This document shows, one piece after another, positions 57,172 through 64,000 of a DNA stretch of 64,000 nucleotides (its first letter is position 1; every line of letters begins with the position of its first letter). The DNA is from Shewanella schlegeliana (lineage in GTDB: Bacteria; Pseudomonadota; Gammaproteobacteria; Enterobacterales; Shewanellaceae), in contig NZ_JAESVD010000003.1 in assembly GCF_016765635.1 (NCBI RefSeq), positions 434,001 through 498,000 of the forward strand. The letters run 5' to 3'. The notes under the pieces were generated by a model. That model worked only from the letters and a program-made list of their open reading frames with translations, was not told the origin of the DNA and did no database searches. The position numbers and the translations under genes were made by a program.

Positions 57172-57780
57172 CTATAAAACTTGCATCTCACACAACAACG
57201 CACGGGTTTCTACCAAAGGTAACCCAACTACCGCGGAATAACTGCCCTCGATAGCTTCAACAAAATTTCCACCTAGCCCTTGGATCCCGTAGGCTCCAGC
57301 TTTATCCATTGGCTCACCAGTCGCGATATAAGCCAGAATATCGGCTTGAGTTAATTCGCAAAACTGTACTTTAGTGGTTACCAACTTACTGACCGTTTTA
57401 CTGCCATCGGTTAAGGCTACTGCCGTCATCACTCGATGTGACTGACCCGAAAGGCTAGCTAGTATTGCCGCCGCGTCAGCTTCATCTTTGGGCTTACCAA
57501 GAATCGTCTCGCCCTGCACCACTATCGTGTCTGAGCCTAACACCACCGTCTGCTCTTCTGTGCCATGTTCCGCAGCATATAAGGCTAATCCAGCTAAGGC
57601 CTTCTCTTTAGCTAAGCGCAACACAAACTCTTCAGCTGACTCAGCGCTGTTATGACTCTCATCGATATCGGCCGCTAAAATCTCAAACTCGAATGGCACA
57701 TCTGCTTTAGTATTTAAAAAAGCTAACTGGCCTAACAACTCTTTACGACGAGGCGAGCCCGAAGCAAGTACTAACTTCAT
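57172..57780 (-). CDS. Maf-family nucleotide pyrophosphatase
   Basis: This 202-residue cytoplasmic enzyme of the Maf family (YhdE type) hydrolyses dTTP/UTP and modified nucleotides, guarding the nucleotide pool. It has [10 protein letters not shown] at the start, AADIDESHN near residue 38, and [12 protein letters not shown] near 80, plus [12 protein letters not shown]. It lies between mreD and rng, its usual place in related bacteria. Confidence 0.94.
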   Translation of the reverse strand: MKLVLASGSPRRKELLGQLAFLNTKADVPFEFEILAADIDESHNSAESAEEFVLRLAKEKALAGLALYAAEHGTEEQTVVLGSDTIVVQGETILGKPKDEADAAAILASLSGQSHRVMTAVALTDGSKTVSKLVTTKVQFCELTQADILAYIATGEPMDKAGAYGIQGLGGNFVEAIEGSYSAVVGLPLVETRALLCEMQVL

Positions 57781-57874
57781 ACACAGTACCCTTCTATGAT
57801 TCTAACTAGACTAACGCTACCTGAAATGACGCTCACGACATTAGCCAAGCCTAAGGAAAACAAATAAACAGTGA

Positions 57875-58363
57875 CTATCGAACCTTGTACAGACGTCTTA
57901 CTCGACGTAAGACCCAGAAAATCCATGGCCACATTACTAGACTCGATAATGCTGGATAGAACAAACTAATATCGAACACAGCGCTGCCAGTAACAAATTG
58001 CACCCAAAATACGACTAGGTTATAGAGTGCGACCAGCATCGCCATCAATAGTGCCTGCTGCCACATAGGAAAGTTACGTAAGCGCTGGAAATGCAGTACC
58101 ACCACATACACCACCACTGACATCGCGAATGCGCGAATACCTAGGGTTGCCCCAAGTAGGATATCCAACATCACACCGAGAACCCAAGCGGTCAAAATAT
58201 TGTAGCGATGAGGCAATGCCATCGCCCAGTAGATAATCACCAGTAGTAACCACTCTGGACGCCACGCCTCCACCACATCGGGTAATGGCATAATTTGAAA
58301 CAGCATTGCCACCAATAGGCTTAGCCAAACGACCCAACGGCCATTTGCCACATGTAAACTCAT
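57875..58363 (-). CDS. mreD: Rod-shape protein MreD
   Basis: This 162-residue inner-membrane protein has about five hydrophobic helices and is part of the elongasome that guides cell-wall synthesis along the cell length. The segments PEWLLLVIIYWAMALPHRYN and LGVMLDILLGATLGI are typical. Its start overlaps the mreC stop by four bases, so the two are translationally coupled. Confidence 0.92.
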   Translation of the reverse strand: MSLHVANGRWVVWLSLLVAMLFQIMPLPDVVEAWRPEWLLLVIIYWAMALPHRYNILTAWVLGVMLDILLGATLGIRAFAMSVVVYVVVLHFQRLRNFPMWQQALLMAMLVALYNLVVFWVQFVTGSAVFDISLFYPALSSLVMWPWIFWVLRRVRRLYKVR

Positions 58364-59247
58364 TGTGCGACCTCCTGACTCGCCTTCACTGCCTCTTCAA
58401 TACCCTCTGGAGGGGTAAGATCTTTGCCGTCAGACTCTATATCAGGCCATAGTAATAACAGATAACGAATTCTATCTAGCGCAGCTAACGGCTGGGCGAT
58501 CACCGTGGCGTAGCTCTGCCCGTCATCTTTTTCGACACTCATGACACGAGCGACGGGGTAACCTTCAGGAAAGCGTTTACCTAGGCCGGAAGAGACTAAC
58601 AGATCACCCACACGCACATCGGTGCTCTTGGCCACATGCCTCATCTCCAGCTCATCGAGCACACCGGTTCCGACCGCCATTAAACGTACGTCGTTACGGG
58701 TGATCCTAACGGGGATGCCATGGGAGGTATCGGACAGTAACAGCACTCGACTAGTCAGTTCACTAACTTGCACCACCTGACCTGCGACACCTTGGGCATC
58801 GACCACAGGTTGGCCGACAAACACACCACTGCGTGCACCATGGTTTAATACCACATATTGATGGAAAGGATCGCTTGCCACTTCCATCACCTCGGCAACC
58901 ATCTTCTTGGCATCCATGTGCACAGGCGAGCCGAGCAGGCTACGTAAGCGGTCGTTCTCTTGACGCAGATGTTCAAAACGCTGTAAACGCTCACTCATCA
59001 AGAGTTGGTGACGCATCAGCTCTTTGTTTTGCTTGGCCAACATGTTGCGCGTTGCCAAGTTTTCGGCCGAAAGGTCGAGTAGGGCGCCAGGAATATTAGC
59101 CACATACTGTAGTGGGCTTAACAGTGAGGAGAGAGAATTACGCACAGGCTCTAGCCTGTCATTAGCGACAAGCAGAATCACTGACATAATCACTGCCAGC
59201 ATGAGTCTAAACTGATTGGAAATACCGCGAACAAAAATAGGCTTCAT
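58360..59247 (-). CDS. mreC: Rod-shape protein MreC
   Basis: This 295-residue membrane-anchored periplasmic protein has one N-terminal helix (about 12-32), a coiled coil (about 60-100, with AKQNKELMRHQLLMSERLQR), and two beta domains. It links MreB to the wall-synthesis enzymes. It begins 41 bases after mreB and overlaps mreD. Confidence 0.94.
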   Translation of the reverse strand: MKPIFVRGISNQFRLMLAVIMSVILLVANDRLEPVRNSLSSLLSPLQYVANIPGALLDLSAENLATRNMLAKQNKELMRHQLLMSERLQRFEHLRQENDRLRSLLGSPVHMDAKKMVAEVMEVASDPFHQYVVLNHGARSGVFVGQPVVDAQGVAGQVVQVSELTSRVLLLSDTSHGIPVRITRNDVRLMAVGTGVLDELEMRHVAKSTDVRVGDLLVSSGLGKRFPEGYPVARVMSVEKDDGQSYATVIAQPLAALDRIRYLLLLWPDIESDGKDLTPPEGIEEAVKASQEVAQ

Positions 59248-59256
59248 AACAAACGA

Positions 59257-59275
59257 GGGCGGTTAAACACCGCCC
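59257..59275. other. Hairpin between mreB and mreC
   Basis: The 6-bp GC stem GGGCGG/CCGCCC with a seven-base loop lies 13 bases after the mreB stop and just before the mreC start. On the transcribed (minus) strand it has no T-run after it, so it is not a normal terminator; it may set mRNA stability or relative expression. Confidence 0.55.
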
Positions 59276-59288
59276 TTTTTAACCGTGG

Positions 59289-60377
<1,089 letters not shown>

Positions 60378-60510
60378 TCAGGTAACTTTATCACGCTTCT
60401 TAAAATCCACAAGACCGCAGAGGTTAACAATTGCTAATGAAACCCTATTTTTTGCGATATACAGCCCAAAGAGCGAGTCAATAACTTGTCTCACCCCTTG
60501 TTACTGACAA

Positions 60511-63500
60511 TTAGTTAACTTCTCGCCAATAAATAATCCGGTCATGGCCACGGTAAGTGCCAAAATAGGCTGTCGATCGCGGGTCTTGTAACCCACTATT
60601 TGAGTCGTAGTTCCAATACCACTGCAGCCACCTGTCGACATGCTGCTGTAGCCCCACTTCACCATCGGCATGAGGGGCCGGGAAATAGATAAAGCCGCTA
60701 CCTAAACCGATAGCTCCAGCCTTGCCCGTTCCCCCCGGACGAGTATAGCCTTGCACCCCTTCAAGCCCTGCATCGGGAGACAGGTGCAAGCCAATATCGG
60801 CAGATTCAGTCGCACTGGTAGTATCAAATACCGAGCAACTGTCATCACTATTGGTGAGCCACTCTCCACCCGCCCCGACATACTGGGTTCCAACCTCAAG
60901 ACGCAGCTCCTCCGATGATGGGCCGTAAGCGTTTTGCATCACAAAGCGCCCGTAACGCAGCGCAAAAGCATCGTCTTTAGCGATATCGGTAAAGGTCAGG
61001 CCAATACAGGCTGCAGCGGCGTTGTCTTGGTAACAAATACCATCCTTATCTGTCACATCAGCCTTCGATAGCTCTAGGTCAAACAGACCATTGAAGGGTA
61101 CCGCCAGCGATGCACTGCGGCCGTAATGCAACTGCGCACCGCTTAAGTAAGCCCGCTGTATACTGTTATCTTCATTGTTCGGATAATAATCAACAGTACC
61201 TGAGATTGGTGACTCGTCCAGCACTTGTAGTGCAGCACCATCTATTGAGGTTGCGCCTGAGGTATCGCGATAACTACGATCTAGCCACTGCTTACCTTGG
61301 TAACGCCACCAATCACCGACTTGATAGTTGTTGGTGATAGCACCACTCTTACTCTTACCAATAATAGACAGGGTTGGCTCCTCTCCAGTTGAGAAACCAA
61401 AAGGCTGATCCATATAGGTAAAGCTGCCACACTGCGCCGTAAGATGAGGAGTGTTAGCCGTCACGGTTAAGTAATATGGAGAAAAGCGCCCAAAGATCTC
61501 GCTACTTGAGTGGGTTTCAGGGATCGAGGCTCCTAGATAATTCAGCTCACCATCGAGTGCAACACTCATCGCCCCCACTTCAGAGTATGTCTGATCCGTC
61601 AGTCTTAGCGGTGCACTGTTAGCCTTAGTGAAGCTCAAACTGGTTAGCCCTAGCCCTCCAAGACCGCCATCTTTAATATCTCCATTCGAGACTAATGGCG
61701 CTTGTAGTACAGGTTTAATTTTTAAATCTGTTAATTGGAAGTTTTTAAGTGGCACTCGATCTTTATAAGCCGTGCCGTCATCGACACCACAAACCGCCTT
61801 TACGTTCATCTTAAAATCAGCGCCTGCCTTGGCAGACAGCTCGCAACTTGCCCCCGTACAGCCATTACGCCCAGAATCATTAAAGAAATGGAAGCCATCG
61901 GGTTTAGCCACAAATTGATCACTATGTTCGAGTATCAAGGTTTCACTGGTGCTACCATCGGGAGAGCTAATCGTTTCAGTCAAGGTTGCCGCAAGCTCCA
62001 CCTTACCCGCTTCAGGGTAATTAACATTTAGCAATGCCTTACCATTGGCATCAAAATGAACTTGCAACTCTTCACTACTGCCGCCATCGATCACTTTACT
62101 GGCATTAGGTGCATTGAGACTATTGATGGTTAACTTGGCGGCCTCGTTGATCCCCGCGGAATCTGGCGTAATATAGTTAAACGCCATCGAAACCGGCTTA
62201 GTTTTATTAGCAAATAGCGGTACACATTGCTGGGTAACTTGATCTTTCTTAACCGCAAATAACTCAAAGTTGTTGGAGTTTTTACAAGCCGTTGAATCAT
62301 CGATATCAAAATAGATGCCGCTATCTTCAAAGTTGAGCTGACATTGAGCATTGGTGACCAGATTGCCATCGATATAACAGCTGTAGTTAGCCGTCGGCAG
62401 AGTCGAGCTTAACCCTAGCGTGACCAAGCCCCCCTCGGGGTGCCATAGTTCAGTTGCTGTGTTACCGGTAAAGGTTTCACGAGTATAATTTGTGTTGTTT
62501 TTAGTTAGCGTTACAGAAGCGGGATCGCTAAGTAAGGATGTACAGTCAGGATTAGCACATGCTTGAATGGTTATTGATTTAGCCGCGCAGCTGAGTGCAC
62601 CGGAATTAAAGCTAATTCGATAATGGTTTACCGCAGGCGGCTCGGCAGCATACTCAAACGCAAAATAACCTATGCTCTCAGCCAAATGGCTACGCTCGCC
62701 ATCTCGGTGCTGGTCTTCATCTATCGCAAAGCTCACCTGGTTGTTAAAACTCTCTTTAGTGCAGCGTCTTACCCAGCCACCATCACCACCACGACGTTGA
62801 TTTTTATTGGCAATAGTTAAGGGCTGTGCAGAATAAGTTTGCTGGTAACTATTATTAAAAGCACATTGCTGACTCAGGTTTTGAACTGAACTGCCGTTGC
62901 CATGATTCAAAGCGTTGGCAAACTCATACTTTAAGCTTTCACCATTGACCGTCATTACGCCTTGGCCTACACCAGCGACAAAGCCTATAAGCTCTGGCCT
63001 AGTTATCCCAGAGCTCATTTCAGAACCTTCAATTGCAATATCAAACTGTGAGCCATCAGCATCGACATTATTAATCACTGTTGTGATAAAGCGGTCATTA
63101 TTATGAGTCAATGTCTGACCTATCATGGCAGGCTGAATACCAAAATCATGCTCAAACTCGATATTCTCGTAGCCTCGACCAGCACTTGGCAAGTTTTTAC
63201 CTTGGTACAACTCGGTCGATATCGAACCAGCCTGTAGTGCCTTACCCCGCTCTAAAAAGCGGTAACCCGCTTCCATAACAAAGTAGTCCACCTTGTCCAT
63301 CTTCTTGTCCAGAACTTGCGATATGCCAGAGTTAATCTGCTTAATAGAGGCATGACTTAAGTTTAAGCTATCGACTCTCACTGTAGAGGAGTGATCGCCA
63401 TTGGCGTTGCTACCATCTATCGTTGGCATCAGCATCACTACGGGCGGCACAGAGTAGGTATTATCAAAATTGATAACCGCGTTACCGCTCGCATCGAGCT

Positions 63501-64000
63501 CAGCACGGCCAAATTCAAACTGCGGCGCAGGACAAGTTAGCAGCTGACTCGCAGGGACTGTTTCAAAATGATTTGAAGAGGGCGTTTTCCAATACAGACG
63601 GAAAGCCTCTGCACCAAAGGCTTCATGAAATCTCAGTTCAATAGTATGCGCCCCTTGTTCAAGGGATACCTTACCCTGATACTGGGTGCAGTCACAGGTC
63701 GCATGGGTACCATAAAATCCCGTTATGACTTCCCCATCGATCAGCAGTTCGATGGCATCATCTCCATCGATAGCAAAGGTATACTCACCCGTTTCAGGTG
63801 CTTCTATGTATCCTTCAAACACACCTAAATACTGGTCTTGGTCGACTGCAGCATTTGAATGAGGATTTATGCCATTACCTTTCTGATTTAAGTTTGTCTC
63901 AACAGACTCCCCTATTTGAAATTTAGTTTTCTTCACTTCATTAATTAGATCTTCAAAATCATCGTGATCTTCAGGACTATCACCATCATCATCCCAACTT
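60511..64000 (-). CDS. mshQ: MSHA biogenesis protein MshQ (partial, N-terminus outside window)
   Basis: This large secreted/surface protein of the MSHA type IV pilus locus is open to the right edge, with at least 1162 codons; an internal GTG at 63936 is not the start, since the frame continues upstream through an acidic segment (DDDGDSPEDHDDFEDLINE). A PA14-like domain (about 50-110 from there, YIEAPETGEYTFAIDGDDA) is followed by beta-rich regions and a C-terminal DUF6701-type domain. The sequence before mreB is the usual place of mshQ in Shewanella and Vibrio. Confidence 0.88.
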   Translation of the reverse strand, partial: SWDDDGDSPEDHDDFEDLINEVKKTKFQIGESVETNLNQKGNGINPHSNAAVDQDQYLGVFEGYIEAPETGEYTFAIDGDDAIELLIDGEVITGFYGTHATCDCTQYQGKVSLEQGAHTIELRFHEAFGAEAFRLYWKTPSSNHFETVPASQLLTCPAPQFEFGRAELDASGNAVINFDNTYSVPPVVMLMPTIDGSNANGDHSSTVRVDSLNLSHASIKQINSGISQVLDKKMDKVDYFVMEAGYRFLERGKALQAGSISTELYQGKNLPSAGRGYENIEFEHDFGIQPAMIGQTLTHNNDRFITTVINNVDADGSQFDIAIEGSEMSSGITRPELIGFVAGVGQGVMTVNGESLKYEFANALNHGNGSSVQNLSQQCAFNNSYQQTYSAQPLTIANKNQRRGGDGGWVRRCTKESFNNQVSFAIDEDQHRDGERSHLAESIGYFAFEYAAEPPAVNHYRISFNSGALSCAAKSITIQACANPDCTSLLSDPASVTLTKNNTNYTRETFTGNTATELWHPEGGLVTLGLSSTLPTANYSCYIDGNLVTNAQCQLNFEDSGIYFDIDDSTACKNSNNFELFAVKKDQVTQQCVPLFANKTKPVSMAFNYITPDSAGINEAAKLTINSLNAPNASKVIDGGSSEELQVHFDANGKALLNVNYPEAGKVELAATLTETISSPDGSTSETLILEHSDQFVAKPDGFHFFNDSGRNGCTGASCELSAKAGADFKMNVKAVCGVDDGTAYKDRVPLKNFQLTDLKIKPVLQAPLVSNGDIKDGGLGGLGLTSLSFTKANSAPLRLTDQTYSEVGAMSVALDGELNYLGASIPETHSSSEIFGRFSPYYLTVTANTPHLTAQCGSFTYMDQPFGFSTGEEPTLSIIGKSKSGAITNNYQVGDWWRYQGKQWLDRSYRDTSGATSIDGAALQVLDESPISGTVDYYPNNEDNSIQRAYLSGAQLHYGRSASLAVPFNGLFDLELSKADVTDKDGICYQDNAAAACIGLTFTDIAKDDAFALRYGRFVMQNAYGPSSEELRLEVGTQYVGAGGEWLTNSDDSCSVFDTTSATESADIGLHLSPDAGLEGVQGYTRPGGTGKAGAIGLGSGFIYFPAPHADGEVGLQQHVDRWLQWYWNYDSNSGLQDPRSTAYFGTYRGHDRIIYWREVN

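Overview
The window looks like chromosomal DNA of a marine gammaproteobacterium, most likely Shewanella. The main evidence is the block at the right end, read leftwards as mshQ, mreB, mreC, mreD, maf, rng, yhdP, a nitrilase-like gene and tldD, together with pmbA/darP, rapA, rraB and a 10-formyl-THF synthetase gene. The species cannot be fixed from the sequence alone. No rRNA, tRNA, CRISPR array, complete insertion sequence or prophage was seen.

Left third (1-24 kb). A truncated Cache/PAS histidine kinase runs off the left edge. Next come a PIN-PhoH ATPase and, divergently, rapA. Then there are a DUF3530 protein, a UPF0114 membrane protein and a crotonase-family gene. A receiver-CheC phosphatase is paired with a PAS-GGDEF diguanylate cyclase. 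rraB and plsC follow. A metal-acquisition cluster (14.0-17.4 kb) encodes a small His/Cys-rich exported protein, a His-rich outer-membrane porin, a ZnuA-like binding protein and a ZnuB-like permease, but no ATPase. After it come a 41-residue membrane peptide with a CRP-type site upstream, a zinc-ribbon membrane protein, an MscS channel, fhs, a MaoC-like hydratase and a TraB/GumN protein.

Middle (24-44 kb). A gene-poor stretch carries a candidate non-autonomous mobile element with perfect 14-bp inverted ends. Small exported and membrane proteins of unknown role follow, then a tandem-receiver protein with a degenerate first receiver, an HU gene, a TorF-type porin and an alanine/glycine:sodium symporter. 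The arsenic locus (32.7-37.5 kb) reads arsR-acr3-gap-arsJ, the known arrangement for exporting arsenite and 1-arseno-3-phosphoglycerate. It is heavily rearranged: the arsJ 5' end is repeated upstream in a 145-bp tandem array, a decayed copy of its 3' end lies downstream, and the gap-arsJ gap is filled with dispersed repeats. After it come a lipoprotein lipase-like hydrolase, pmbA with a newly noticed 32-codon ORF in front of it, darP, and a large Ig-like surface lipoprotein.

Right third (44-64 kb). A TolC-HlyD-permease-permease export operon lacks an ATPase and has a palindrome at its start. It is followed by the leftward housekeeping block. TldD (here) and PmbA (8 kb away) are the two halves of the TldD/E protease. 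The block runs through nit, yhdP and rng (the last two overlapping as TAGTG), maf and mreDCB, to a partial mshQ that leaves the window on the right.
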